DNA of 64,000 nt from Romanomermis culicivorax. Taxonomy: Eukaryota; Nematoda; Enoplea; Mermithida; Mermithidae. This document shows, piece by piece, positions 10,624 through 22,700 of this stretch (positions within the stretch are counted from its first letter, which is position 1; each line of letters begins with the position of its first letter). A program made the position numbers and the translations under genes. The stretch is taken from assembly GCA_963922205.1 (NCBI GenBank), contig CAWUHX010000319.1:302101-366100 (forward strand), written 5' to 3'. The notes under the pieces are model-generated. The model worked only from the letters and a program-made list of their open reading frames with translations, did not search any database and was not told the origin of the DNA.

Positions 10624-11850
10624 CGTTGTGTCCCTTTGCTCCAAGTTTCTCGTTACATCAATTGTTCCGTTACCCCAAGAAGGGTATAAATCTATTTTTA
10701 AAGTTCCCATTACTCCATTTGTCCCCTTACCTCAAGTGTCCCGTTACTCCAAGAATGCTATACGTTTTAAAATTTCAATAAGATTGAAAGGCTCATTTTG
10801 CGGCTAACCATTTAAAAGTATTTCAATATGTAAATTCAATCCTATGGTACAATAGCTCGTCTGAATAATTAATACATTGTCATTCCAGAACTTCCTCTGA
10901 CAGGCACTTTTATTCAGACAACAGGAAAAGCAGGTGTTCGAAAGTTGTTACAGTTTTTTACCGGAAAAAATTTTGCATAAAATGAAAATTTTTCAACTCG
11001 CAGTTACAGTTTTTATTCTCATTAGATCTAAAGCTAATGTTGAAAGTAATTTTTTGACTATTAAAATTTTCACAAAATTACGACGAAATGCAGATGATTC
11101 GACTTTTCTAAATAATTTTGTGAAAGTTCTTATTGCACAAAACTTCCACCACTGTTGCATCTTTTGGATTCCCACCAACTATCACGCACCACCTTAGAGA
11201 CCATTCACGTCTCTTTGCTTTGCACCAAACTGCAAGCTGTTCAAAAGATCATGACAATATTCGGAAACATTCTCAAAAAATGAGAAGGTATCTTGCAAAA
11301 GGAGCAACAGGAGAAAGTATGAGTAAATGTCCTGCACTCATGTTGCATCAGAAAATCAGGGTGCTTCATTTTTTGAAAAGTTATATAATCAAATTACTGA
11401 CCCGAACATATATTATTGTTTCTCACATCTTTGCACAACGATTTCCCTAAAGACAGGCTAATGTAAAGACCATGCAAAGTAACGAAAGGCACGTTTTGCG
11501 CCGCCGTTGGGGCACCAGACAGTTCGGTACTGTATCATTTGGGTGCTGGCGTTGGCTTGTGTCTTTGTTTATGTTTTGGTTTATGTTCATGCTGTTCTTT
11601 CTTTGTCTTATACTTTTCTTCGTATTTCTTTTTCTTTCGTTTTCTGTGTTTTGTTCAAGTGTTTGTTTAAGTTGTTATAAGTGTAAAAGTATCTAAGGGA
11701 AGTTTTAAAAGATTCATATATCATTGTCGTAGTTACGGGACACCTTTTTTGCAAAAAAATTACATTACTTGGAGTAAAGGGATTTATAGCATTACTTGGA
11801 GTAACAGGACACTTGAGGTAACGGGAGACTTGGAGTAATGGGACGATATC
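10624..11850. mobile_element. TIR-array element, ACTTGGAGTAACGGGAC family
   Basis: An 8-bp direct repeat, GCCAAGCT, flanks it at 10616-10623 and 11851-11858. The left terminus is CGTTGTGTCCC; the right terminus read inward is GATATCGTCCC. Each end carries a short array of about 17-bp units (ACTTGGAGTAACGGGAC and variants; complement on the left). GAATGCTATA near 10755 pairs with TATAGCATTAC near 11785. There is no transposase, and the interior (for example 11560-11690) is T-rich. Confidence 0.7.
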
Positions 11851-11858
11851 GCCAAGCT

Positions 11859-13601
11859 AGCTTGCTCCTGAATAACATATCTGTGCACAAGGCGAAGAAA
11901 ATTCTACTTGCGTCTGATTATAGGATCTCTTTACTTTGGATGATTTTCATAATCATAAAATGACATCCTGACCAGCTTGCAACTTTAAAAACAATATCGC
12001 GTAACTTTGTACTGCATGTGGAAATAAGATTGTCCGAATTCTGTTTTCCAGGTTTAGCATATGCCTATTTCCCTTCACTTTCCGTCCATACAATTACAGT
12101 AATGGTCGGCTCTTTTACACTTAGAACTGCATCTCATTGTTGCCAATTTTTACTGTACGGCGTTCACGTTGATGAACTAAAGGCTGGATTAACAGACTGT
12201 TTGTGCGAACTTTCCTGCAGTGTTCCTCAGAAACTTTATTTCGAAGATGTCTTCTAAATCAGGGCTACGGAAACACGTTGTCCCTGTGATTCGCCTGATT
12301 TTTAGCTGGAGTACTGGACGTCAAAAAATTGACATTTCTCAAACAGGAAAACATATTTATTACACTTGTATATCAACACCAAATCCTCTTACGACATTCA
12401 CACCTAATTTTCGTGTACAGATTTTTCCAATACTCTCATCTTTCATTTCAGTCATTTAATTTAATTGGCGTCCGTTTCTCAACCGATTATCCTCATCATA
12501 TGAAAGAAAACTGAAACAAAAGAATCCCTTTTGGAAAAATTTCGTTTACTTAGTCCAAAAACCTACGAAGAATGCATTTCTTATATCACACATTTTTTAC
12601 TAGTCTTTTAGGATAATCGAAAATTGTAGATCACACCGTGACTCAAAATAGAAGATAATTACTGTTTAAAAATTTTTAATATAGAAATTAGGTGTAAATG
12701 CGATAACCGGATCTGATGCTGAGCTAATAGTGGGATGCGGTTTATCAAATGAGTTTCAAAGTAAAAAATTCTACGAACAAAGTACAACTGTCAATTGTGT
12801 AACACAATTAGGCACTGTTGTATCACTCTGTTCCCCTGCTCTTTTTTTACGAATTTTCATTGCGCCCAACGGCAGAGGGTGGTTAAAAACGGTTTAAGAA
12901 TATGTGGCATAGATTTTTCTACAGCTAATGAAAATCAATCGATACGAAAACTAACCTCAAGTGCAGATATAAATGTTTCAAAACATGTGAAAAACATTTT
13001 CGAGCGCACTGCTGATTAATCGATCCAAGTTATTTATTATTAGTACAAAAATTCAATTCAGCGATGAAAGTTTATTGTTTCAGACAAGAAATTTCCTAGC
13101 CTGAAAATTCAAAAGGAAAGATTCGCATCTTTTGTAACGTTATTTGATTTCTCGGAAAGTAGGTACTCTGATAATTAGCTTAATTTGTCGAAGCTTCTCT
13201 TTTTGCTAATCGTAAGTACTTCATATATCAGTATAATACTCAAACTTTCTCTGCATTACTCTTAATGATTAAAAAGCTATTCCGACTTCGGATTACCTTC
13301 GCATTACATCATTGCGCTGTAAATGCATTTGATGAAAATTATGTCAATGATTTTTTTTAATAATGTGTTACCTTGCCAGATTTTTTCGTGATGTATGTAT
13401 GCTCAATAAGAAAAAACCAACTGCAAATATTTTAACTGATTACCGACAATTTTTATTTCTAATTATATTCTGTCGATGAAATTTTCGCAGTGTATATAAT
13501 GAAACCTGAATCTCAATTTCATTGCTATATTCTAAAGATGTGCATTGATCATTGAAAATTATTATATTCTCACCGAGTATTTTGTTTAAGCTCACAAAGA
13601 A
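11859..13601. other. Non-coding stretch
   Basis: No gene supported. Two frames near 12018-12257 and 12795-13019 contain Cys and aromatic residues, but neither has an initiator or splice context, or a domain I know. Confidence 0.3.
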
Positions 13602-14350
13602 CGTTATAGCCGTGTGGCCGACCGCATCGTGTGGCCGACCATGCCACATGGCTAATTGTAGAATTTGACCGACCGTGCCGGTTGGCCGACTTCTATGGGA
13701 AAGATTTTCTATGGTGATATGTATAAAAACGCATTAGAAAGTTAAAACCGAGCCTGTTGATTATGGATTTCCAGTTTTATAAATTGAAATTCAACATTTT
13801 TAAGCTTACCTGATTCGCTTGTTATGAATGGATTTGCTTTACAGATCCTGTAAACTACAGTCGTATTTGAGTGCTTAAAATTATTTTTAGAGAAAATGTG
13901 ACTCTCCAAGATTTCTTCTTATTTGTCGTACGCCGAAAACTGCAAAAATTGACCAAGTTGTCATTTGTTTCCTTAATTCACCGAATGACAATTCAACACC
14001 CAACGATGGCGGAAATTGCGTTAAAATAATAAGTACCCTTTAAATTATGACATCTAGTGAACACTACAAATTAGTCAATAAAGGAAGTTTTGCTCTTTTT
14101 TCTTGATTGTTAGTAAAATTAGCATTTGTTAAGCATGCTTATGACTCTTTTGTTTAATTTTTAGAAAAACGATAAGGTGAAACTTTTTCAAGTAAATCTA
14201 TAAATCGAATAGACACAAAGAAATTGGAAAAACCGCGTGAGATTGCCTAAATAAGTATTTTAACATTAAAAATAGTATACAAGCCAGAAGTCAGCCACAT
14301 GGAAAGGTTGGCCAATCGACAAGGTCGGCCACCTGCTTTGCAAGGGATTG
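13602..14350. mobile_element. TIR-array element, GTGTGGCCGACC family
   Basis: The left end starts CGTTATAGCCG and runs into two 17-bp units (GTGTGGCCGACCGCATC and a variant), then degenerate ones to about 13698. Complementary GGTCGGCCAC-type motifs lie at 14283-14350. The left terminus resembles CGTTCTATCCC of the element at 16358. A matching right terminus and target duplication were not found, so the right limit is approximate. Confidence 0.5.
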
Positions 14351-16104
14351 TCATGGATTTTTCAGTGTGACGCTGAGCCATAACATGTTTCCCAACCCGG
14401 GTCTTATCGATAACAACATTTTTGTGCAAGCTAATACATCTTTGAATAGCTTTTTATATACCGTTTTTTAAAGAATACTGAAAGTAGTAAATTAGCATAT
14501 ATTGGTCAGTAGTGGCTGTCTTCGGTACTTGATAGTGGACATTTAGATGATGCTTCGCTTCATAAAAAAATGATCTCGGCAACCTCATTGTTGACTTGTT
14601 CATTTTTGTTCCGAAAAGTATGATTTGACTTCCCTGTGGCTCGTTTGGTATGATCCATACACCGAACCAAGAAGTCGAAAAAACTTGGAAAAAATACTGC
14701 TGTTTGGAAGAAAAATGAATAAGATCCTGAGAGTGATTAAATCAATCACCTCCACTATGTACTCTTTTAATGAAAATAGTAGAGCATCCTCTAAGTTGCT
14801 CAATTAGAGTATTGATGGCATAGATTAGCCACAATCCCTTGTGGAGAGATGAACTTGTGTGGAAACCTACGTACGATTCATTTTTTCGCTGCATAAGTGT
14901 TGTCAATGTCAGTTTAGCCAAGATTGAAAGTTTCTTCATGCTGGCAAGTTATGCACACAATTGTACCATGGCCCAAACGCGGGATACTATAGTTTGTTAT
15001 TACTTGAAAATTTAATACCTCTCGATATAATGGAAAGCTCTCGCAAAACTTCTTACATGTCAATTTATAATCATCAGCCGCAAAAGCTTTTGCGCCTCTC
15101 CTTCCTCCCACGGGCAAAAATTTTCAATTTTTTGGCGCTAGATGATGTCAGTCGAATAGAGCATTTTTGAAGAGTACATAATTTTCTCCAACCTCGTAAA
15201 AGTATGCTTTGCAACCAAGCTTCAGTATACGAAAATGGAAAAAACTTGGAAAAAGTAAAATTATATATACTCATTTTCCGGATGAGTTGCCATATTATCA
15301 GTAGAGTAGCTGTTGGATGAAAAAAAGGAATTTTTGCTCAATTGATTGGCACGGACGTTGGAAACTCTAGAGCTTATACATATTAAAAAAACTTCCTCCC
15401 GTTTAATATTTTATACGCAAATATTATGTCAGATATCATTTTTGCAATTATTACTGATATTAAATTTGCCCATTGGAAGATAGAAACACCGGAAGTTCTA
15501 GAAAGCTAATCCGCAAACTTAATGATTCACTGGAGTTGGCACTTGTTGGTATTCATATTGACGTTGACATGACAGGCTTGAATGACTTCTGTGTGGGCTG
15601 AAAAGTATCCTTCGCAACGAAATGGTGCTCACTCAGAATTGAATGGGTTTTTTGAATTTCGTAGAATACCATCATCTACATTTACGAATTCGCCATTCAG
15701 TCAAGAATCTGATCTTCGATTTACGAGCTCTATAACGCCGTAATCACTATTGCGATTTATTTTGCGTTAACAAGGAAGTCTTTTAAAAACGGTTTTGGTG
15801 TTAGAATAACACGGGTTTGACAACCTCATAGGATGAATCCATAATTATCTCCGAAAATTTTCAAACACTGACGTAGATCAGAACTGAAATCTGTCGTGTT
15901 GCAGTACATCTATGTGGCAAAGTTTCGTTTTTCATGATGGATTCATTCGGCGATTGGATTGTTTTGACGCTGTTGGTAGGGAGGATATAAGTTTCTGAGC
16001 ATAACATCCGGTCCTCTCGATGTTTCTAGTACACTCCAGAAAACGACCAACTCCGAGATTACCATCTGTAAAGTGTGATTATACTTCATTCCTTTTGAAA
16101 TAAT
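14351..16104. other. Non-coding stretch
   Basis: No feature supported. Short frames on both strands around 14600-15274 lack recognisable motifs. Confidence 0.3.
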
Positions 16105-16300
16105 CGATGCAGCAAGGTTGCAGTCAAACTTTTATTCAAAATTATGGAGAAGACTTGTTGTCTCTATTCAATACGTTTTTTCTCTATATACAGACTCCTT
16201 GATCGTCTCTCTTTTCAATCATTTAAAAATTATCAAAACTGATTCCCTGATCTCTAGTAGGGCTGCTAAGTTTGCCGAAACTCGGACCGCTGCAGGAGTA
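16105..16300. mobile_element. ~215-bp MITE, copy 2
   Basis: It has the same landmarks as copy 1: CGATGCAGCAAGGTTGC at the left and GTTTGCCGAAACTCGGACCG toward the right. The right terminus is eroded. Confidence 0.55.
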
Positions 16301-16357
16301 TATTCAGCATTATATCTATTCTATTTTAATCTAAATGAAGCTTGAATGTCAAAAAAT

Positions 16358-17286
16358 CGTTCTATCCCACTTTGGCGTCCGTCCCAACTTAGCGTCCGTC
16401 TTAACTTGGCATCCGTCTCAACGTGGCGTCCAGTCTTAAAATAAAAAAAATTCTCACTTGGCGTTTGTCCTAACTTGGCGTCCATTCCCACTTTGGCGTC
16501 CAATGCATTATAAAATCAAAGTTAGATTGATTCTTTCCTTTTTTCATCTTTTTGATCTCCGAATTTACCTTTATTTGTTATTTGCCTTTAATTTTATTAC
16601 GTTTTATCTCTCGTTTTCTCCTTTGAGACCATTTATGTTGGTATCCCTATCCATAATTTGTGTACTAACTGCGTTAATTGAATTTAATACATCAACTTTT
16701 AATTTTATTTTTCTTATACAAATAGAATTCACACACGAGTAGCGACATTTGACATTGCAAAGACAACGTGAGGTTCGCTTCTCCAAAATCACCCATATTT
16801 TAAGGAAAAGCACAATGTAAAAACTTTATTTAAAAACTCAAATTCAAAGGAAAATTTTTACGTGAATTCTGGTAGATTTTGAGAATGTTTTGAGAAGAAC
16901 ATAATTTACTCAATTTTCGAAATTCGGGGAACGTACGAGTTTGCATGCAATGTTGCTTTGTGAAATTATGTGCTTTCTTCATTAGAAAGCGATTTCTATA
17001 TATAGAAAAATTAGAGTAAAATTTAAGCATGTTGAATAACTCTTACAAATGTAATGACATATGTGTATTACTCGCAAATGCACACTTTTCAATGGTCAAG
17101 AAAAGCTGAATTTGATCAAGCACATGACCCAATTCTGATCCAAATCGTATATAACGCAAAGTTAAGACGGGCGCCAAGTTAGGAGATAAAATGGACGACA
17201 ACATGGGACTAATACGTTAAATTGGGACAAACGCCGAGTTAAGACGGACGCCAAGTTAGGATGGACGCCAAGTTAGGACACAATCC
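16358..17286. mobile_element. TIR-array element, CTTGGCGTCCGTCTTAA family, copy A
   Basis: The 929-bp element starts CGTTCTATCCC; read inward from the right it starts GGATTGTGTCC. The left array (16368-16503) has about seven 17-bp CTTGGCGTCCGTCTTAA units and the right array (17158-17286) has inverted ones. It is flanked by CAAAAAAT (16350-16357) and ACAAAAAT (17287-17294), a 7/8 match. The interior is AT-rich with no transposase. Its interior pairs as the inverse of copy B. Confidence 0.7.
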
Positions 17287-17743
17287 ACAAAAATGTGAGC
17301 AAAAAAATCATCTATGTTTTTCAAGTTTACTCATATTGCGAACTATTACTTGACAGAAAAATGTGTTCGCGTGCGTTCCGAGTCTCATTTTAGAAAATGA
17401 ATTATGACAACTCTGCTAGATAAGAGCTGAACGCTGAGCTACATAACGAATATGAATAATTTCCCAGACGAAGTTCACTACAATACTTTTTATCATTCTT
17501 GCTTATCAAGAAGCATTGTGCAATAGTTATTAGTCCGACAAGTAAAATTTGCTAGACAATGAGTTCAATAGCTCAGCATGTCGACTTCGCATGTTAATAC
17601 TGAAATGCAGTGTTTTGAACGTTTTCCATTCGGGTAACGGCGGATTTTTTCGCTATGCAAATGTTCGTTGCCGTGTTAAATGTCTTTAGTTAGATATAGT
17701 ATGTCAGGAACAATAAGAAATTTTGCGAAACTCAATGTTGAAA
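17287..17743. other. Spacer between two inverted TIR elements
   Basis: About 450 bp of unique sequence between copies A and B. A tRNA-like A-box word (TAGCTCAGCATG) occurs near 17570, but no cloverleaf could be drawn. Confidence 0.35.
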
Positions 17744-18673
17744 GATTGTGACCGAACTTGGCGTCCGCCTTAACTTGGCTTATTATTCCTATGTTGGCGT
17801 CCACTTTGTGTCCTAACTTCGCGCCTAACTTAGCGTCCATCTTAACATGGCGTATTATGTGATATGGATCAAAATTGACCCATGTGTTTGATCAAATTCA
17901 CTTTTTATTGACGATTGAAGCATATGCATATTTCATTCCAGCCGTAGGAGTTGTTCAATATGAGTATATATAACTCATATTATTTTCTATACATAGAAAC
18001 AGGTTTCCAATGAGGAAACATTGCATTTTTGCATGCAAACTTGTACGTTCTCGTGTCTCGATACTTAAGTCCAGGATATTCTCTGCTACTTTAAGGGCAG
18101 TAGCCTCACTTGATTCCTATTGGTTTTTCCTATTCTTTCTTTGTTTCTTTTTCGTGATATTTATACTGAATACTTATGTTATGGGAAATCGTATAATGAA
18201 AAAGGTGGCCCGATAATTTTGGAGCAAAGATTTACAAGAAGTTTCCTTTTTTTAAATAATTTTCGCGGCTTTGTATCACAAACTGGAGCTATGGAGCAAT
18301 TTACGGAGCTCCTGCTCTAAAAATGCTGCTCGTGGGTTCGATTCCCAATGCAGTTAGCACGAAAATTATATACAAAGATACCTACATAAAGCATCTCAGA
18401 GGAGAAGAAGAAAAATAAAAGTAATAAAATTAAGGAAAAAGAAAAAATAAAGGTAAATTCGAAAACTAAAAAGATGGAAAAATGGAAGAATCAATTAAAC
18501 TTTGATTTTATGATGCACTGGACACCAAGTTGTGAACGGGCGCCAAGTTAGGATGCATGTCAAGTTGAATTTTCTATATTTAGTCTTCAATATAGCATTG
18601 GACGCCAAGTTAGAACGGACACCAAGTTGGGACGAATGCCAAGTTGAGAAGGATGTCAAAGTGGGATGGAACG
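17744..18673. mobile_element. TIR-array element, CTTGGCGTCC family, copy B
   Basis: The 930-bp element lies in opposite internal orientation to copy A. It starts GATTGTGACC and, read inward from the right, starts CGTTCCATCCC. The left array is at 17750-17860 and the right array at 18504-18663. It is flanked by TGTTGAAA (17736-17743) and TGCTGAAA (18674-18681), a 7/8 match. No coding sequence. Confidence 0.75.
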
Positions 18674-18681
18674 TGCTGAAA

Positions 18682-19520
18682 TGTAGTCAAAAACTGCAAG
18701 CCATTTTGCAGGAAAACCATACTCTTCTTGCATCTCATTCAACGTGCCTAGTTATTTAAAGTAACTTATGGCCTGTCTTCTGTTAAATTATTTTAAATCG
18801 AAGAATAACAAAAGTTAGCGTTGTCTTCAAAAGTCGTTTACACAAAGCTTTTATTTTAGAAACTTTTAATCAAAGCTTTGTTGAAGGTCTGTTGAGTACG
18901 CTCACAGATGTACGCTCATGAAATATGGTTCAAATAGTACCTGCTTTTAAGTTATTTACAAACATGGACTAAACATAAGTAGTCAGTGTATAATGTGTAA
19001 AATTTGATCTTGATAAAATTTTCGTCTGATTTTCTCTAGTACTCCAATCTCAGAGCTAATTACGCTGAAATATGACACATGCAAAGCGATCAAACGTTTC
19101 TCATTTAATCTATCGTACATTCCTTGAATGGTAAAGCGTTGGCTTTTGGATCAAATTTCTTATTTTGTGCGTAGCGGTAGAAAAAACAATGGTATAGACC
19201 AAAAAAACCTTTCTTTGTGAAGAGCTGGCGTTAATCTGCTTACTGTAGCTATGCAACGTTGTACCCCTACATGCCCATGTTTGTCTTTTTTATCTTCTTT
19301 TCCCCATCAAGGAACTCATTTCATCGTCAACGGAATCAAGCTTAGATTGTCGAAAGTTGAACATTCGCCACCAAAGTACTTTGTTCACTATCAAGCCAAT
19401 TTGCATAAAAGATACGCGAATGAGTTTTTTCCACCCCGCTACGCTCCCTAATTTAGCGTATTAAGATAAAGATATCAGAAGGAAGAATAATCGACACCGG
19501 TGTAAGAGTAGCAGTTGCGG
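18682..19520. other. Region upstream of the channel gene
   Basis: No TATA box or other promoter element can be defended. A relic of the CTATAG-type MITE may lie near 18830-18960. Confidence 0.3.
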
Positions 19521-19529
19521 TTTCCGCAG
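19521..19529 (+). promoter_or_regulatory. Candidate trans-splice acceptor of the channel mRNA
   Basis: TTTCCGCAG ends nine bases before the channel ATG. An in-frame TGA starts directly after the AG, so a coding exon cannot be joined here in this frame. The site can only define a short 5' untranslated exon, which fits spliced-leader addition in nematodes. This is an inference. Confidence 0.4.
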
Positions 19530-19538
19530 TGAAAAATT

Positions 19539-19737
19539 ATGGAGTGGGTCGAATGGCACAAGGGCGACGTGTCGCTCATTTTTTCGAAAAAGTTTTTATT
19601 TGCAGTCGTTTATCATCAATTTTTCGTACTTTTTGCCGCCATTGAAGTAACTTATGGAAACCCGTCGGTGCCCAAAACTTTGTTGAAAATTTTGGATAAT
19701 CGTTACGACTCCAATGCTCTTCCGACGCAAAATAAAA
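19539..19737 (+). CDS. Channel exon 1 (start, signal peptide, N-terminus)
   Basis: Begins at ATG 19539, with an in-frame TGA just upstream at 19530. It encodes a hydrophobic signal-like segment, then TLLKILDNRYDSNALPTQNK, the usual start of the mature ligand-binding domain. The donor GTAAGT is at 19738 (phase 1). Confidence 0.8.
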
Positions 19738-22700
19738 GTAAGTTGAGAGAGGAAAATTTCATTTATGAAAGGAACGGATAATAAAATTTTTAAAGCAATT
19801 GAACCATAAATATAGAAAAGGAAGACAAATGTCAAAAAATAAAATACTTCGAGTTTTGATGAAAGGTGCTTCGGAAAACCTCGCAGGATAAGTGACGAGT
19901 TGAACTTGTGGGGCAAAAAGATATCAAATGTATCATGAAAATTTTTTATTCCAATTAGCCATCTGGATTATCGAAAAACTATTTCTTTCTCTCCACACCA
20001 GGAATTCCTATACTCAGGAGTCCCAAAAATATGGAAATTGTCGACCTTCATCTTTGCAGCATAAGGATCATAGCATACCCATCTTTATAGTATTCAATGC
20101 CTCTGTGAATCATAGCTGATGAACATTGGTGATGTGCGCCAGAAAAATTTCCATATCCGGATATCCGTGTTTTTTGCACCTTCCAATATTCGGATATGCG
20201 GATATATTCGGATATTTTTAATGCTGTTTGCAATGAGGTAAAAAGATGTCTCATATCAAGTAACAACACACTGGTTCAACTAAAATACTATTGAACCTTT
20301 TGTTTTTTTTTGTTGTTGAAACTTTGTGTAATAATGTAGGGATATTCCCAAGTGAGCGATTCCCAACTGAGCGAAGTCCCAAGTGAGCGATTACAAATGA
20401 GCGATAAAGAATGTAATAAAACTTTCTTCGCATTTTCCTTCTTTCCCTTATTTTTTTGTATGTATTTCATTTTTCTTTCGTTTTGTATGTTGTTTATGTT
20501 TTTGTTTATGTATGTCTTTGCATTTTTTGCCTCTGTTTTCTTTCAATTTCTTTTGTTGTTGTCATTTACTTCTTTTTTTACTCATGAAACAATACATTGA
20601 AAGTGGTCATTTTTAATAAGCATTGTCTCCCAAATAATTCTTATACAATTCGGCACGCTCTATTTCCTATTTAATTTTATTTAATATTGTTCTTTGTGAT
20701 TTTTCTTCTTTCTTACGTACTTTTCATCTTGGTTTTTTGCTTTTACTTCTTTACCCTTCTCTTTTTCTATTTCCCTGATTCTTTCTTCTTTTGTTATTTT
20801 TTCACATCATTTTTTCTGTCTTCCTTTCTGCTTTCTCTATCTTGGTTCTTTTTTCTGGTCACTTTTTCATGTTAATTTTCTTTTTCTAATGCTTTCCACC
20901 TATTTCCACTTATTTTTAATGTCTTCATTTTTTCTGACGTGTCTTCCGGCATTCTTTTGTTTATATTTTTCAAGAACATTTTCACACTTACAACGATGAA
21001 AGACTCAAGCATGCCAAACTGTGCAGAAGACTAAAATAACAATTTGTAGTGTAAAAAAGAAAAAATTAGATGATAAGAAGGAAGAAAATGAAAGAAGGCA
21101 CAGACAAAAGATGAAAACGTAAAAGCATACATGAACGAAAACATAAGCAATAGACACAGAAAACGAAAGAAAAAAACATACATACGAAGAAAAATATAAG
21201 GTAAAGAAAGAAAATATGAAGAAGGTGTTATTAAATTCTCGATCGTTCGTCTGGAATCGCCCAATTGAGAATTCGCTCGATTGGGAATTCGCCCACTTGG
21301 GAATCGCTAACATGAGAATATCCCATAATGTAGCACCTAACTTCTCAGTAACCTCTACTTCTTTTTTGAACCGTGAAAATATCCGGATATATCTCGATAT
21401 CCGGATATTTTTTCATATCCGGATATCCGTTTTTCGAAATATCCGTCCGGATATCCGGATATCCGACGCATATCACTAATGAACATATTGCATAAGTTTC
21501 AAAAAGACCGTTATTTTTTTAAACAAGATGACTGGATCATAGATTGACTCAAGAATTTTCAGGCACCTTATTCCAAATTTGTAGTGGTTACTGATACGCG
21601 AAGCACGCTGACTTGTCTGCTGCTTCTGCTTGGTTCCAAAAGTCCATTCAGCAGATCCACTGTGAAGAGATAAATCTACAAAAAACAACTTTCAATTTTA
21701 GAGTTAGTAGAGTTAGTAAAGTGAGTTGGTAAAGTACTGCATGAGTTAGTAAAGCGTCTTATCCTCTATGCATCTTGAACAGACAAGTATTAGGTACCAT
21801 GTTTTTTAGAGAGCAGGATTTGTAGAAGTATAACCGCATCCAATTTGTATCCGTTTCAATGTAAGTACAGTAGAAACGACGAAAGCATAATTGAAGACAA
21901 ATTTGAATGAAAAATTCGTTCCCTTATACTGATCAGAAAAATGAACTTTCAGATTGTGAGACCACTGTCTCATTCATTTGCAAAATTTCTTAAAAAGAGT
22001 TTGTCGCCTAATAGTAATTAAACAATACAAAAAATTGACATTCCAACTCAAAATTTATTTACGAAATCGTTGATTGCATTTCAGAGCTTTCAGCTACTGT
22101 TGCAGTTCGGAATGTGTACTCCCTTGATTCCTACGTGGAAACGTTTCCAAGTGTAAAAGCTGCACATTTTGTAGTGCTCCTGATAGCTCACAACAAATGG
22201 AGTAATGTTGCATTAATAGTTTTACCTCCTGGGGCTTTCAATACACGAAAAATTGCAAAAATGTGGTAAGCGATGGAAACTTATCCTATACCCGATATCA
22301 GAAACTACCGAGGCATATTTAATAACAAAAGCATACTATCAACTTGAAAAGTACAATAAATCTCATTTGACTTTAGCCATTAAATTTAAAATGATAGATA
22401 CATCCGAAGCCTAAAAATTCGGTTCAATTCGATACGCAATTTTCACTTGGTGGGAATCTTTTTACTACAGAGAAATGCCAAATGTCTTTATGGAAATGGG
22501 AAAGGCCAAAATCATTGAGAAAACACCATGTTTATCGACTGTCCATTTGGACAGAACTGCGTCGATACCTGAGTGCTACACGAAAAATTTTGACCACTCA
22601 AGCAGATTATTGAAGGAAATTTTCAGCTGTTCTGTTGGCCGCTGACTGACGAACATTCTTTTCGTTGATTAATGTAATAATATTACTAGTATTAAACCTA

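Noticed and set aside
17560-17620. A-box-like TAGCTCAGCATG
   Set aside because: No matching B-box at the right distance and no cloverleaf.
18284-18360. tRNA-like B-box GGGTTCGATTCCCA
   Set aside because: The T-arm word is good, but I could not form an acceptor stem or convincing anticodon arm. At most a tRNA-derived repeat relic inside element B.
20352-21313. Long Phe/Leu/Ser-rich open frames on both strands
   Set aside because: They come from T-rich composition of a transposon interior and have neither motifs nor splice context.
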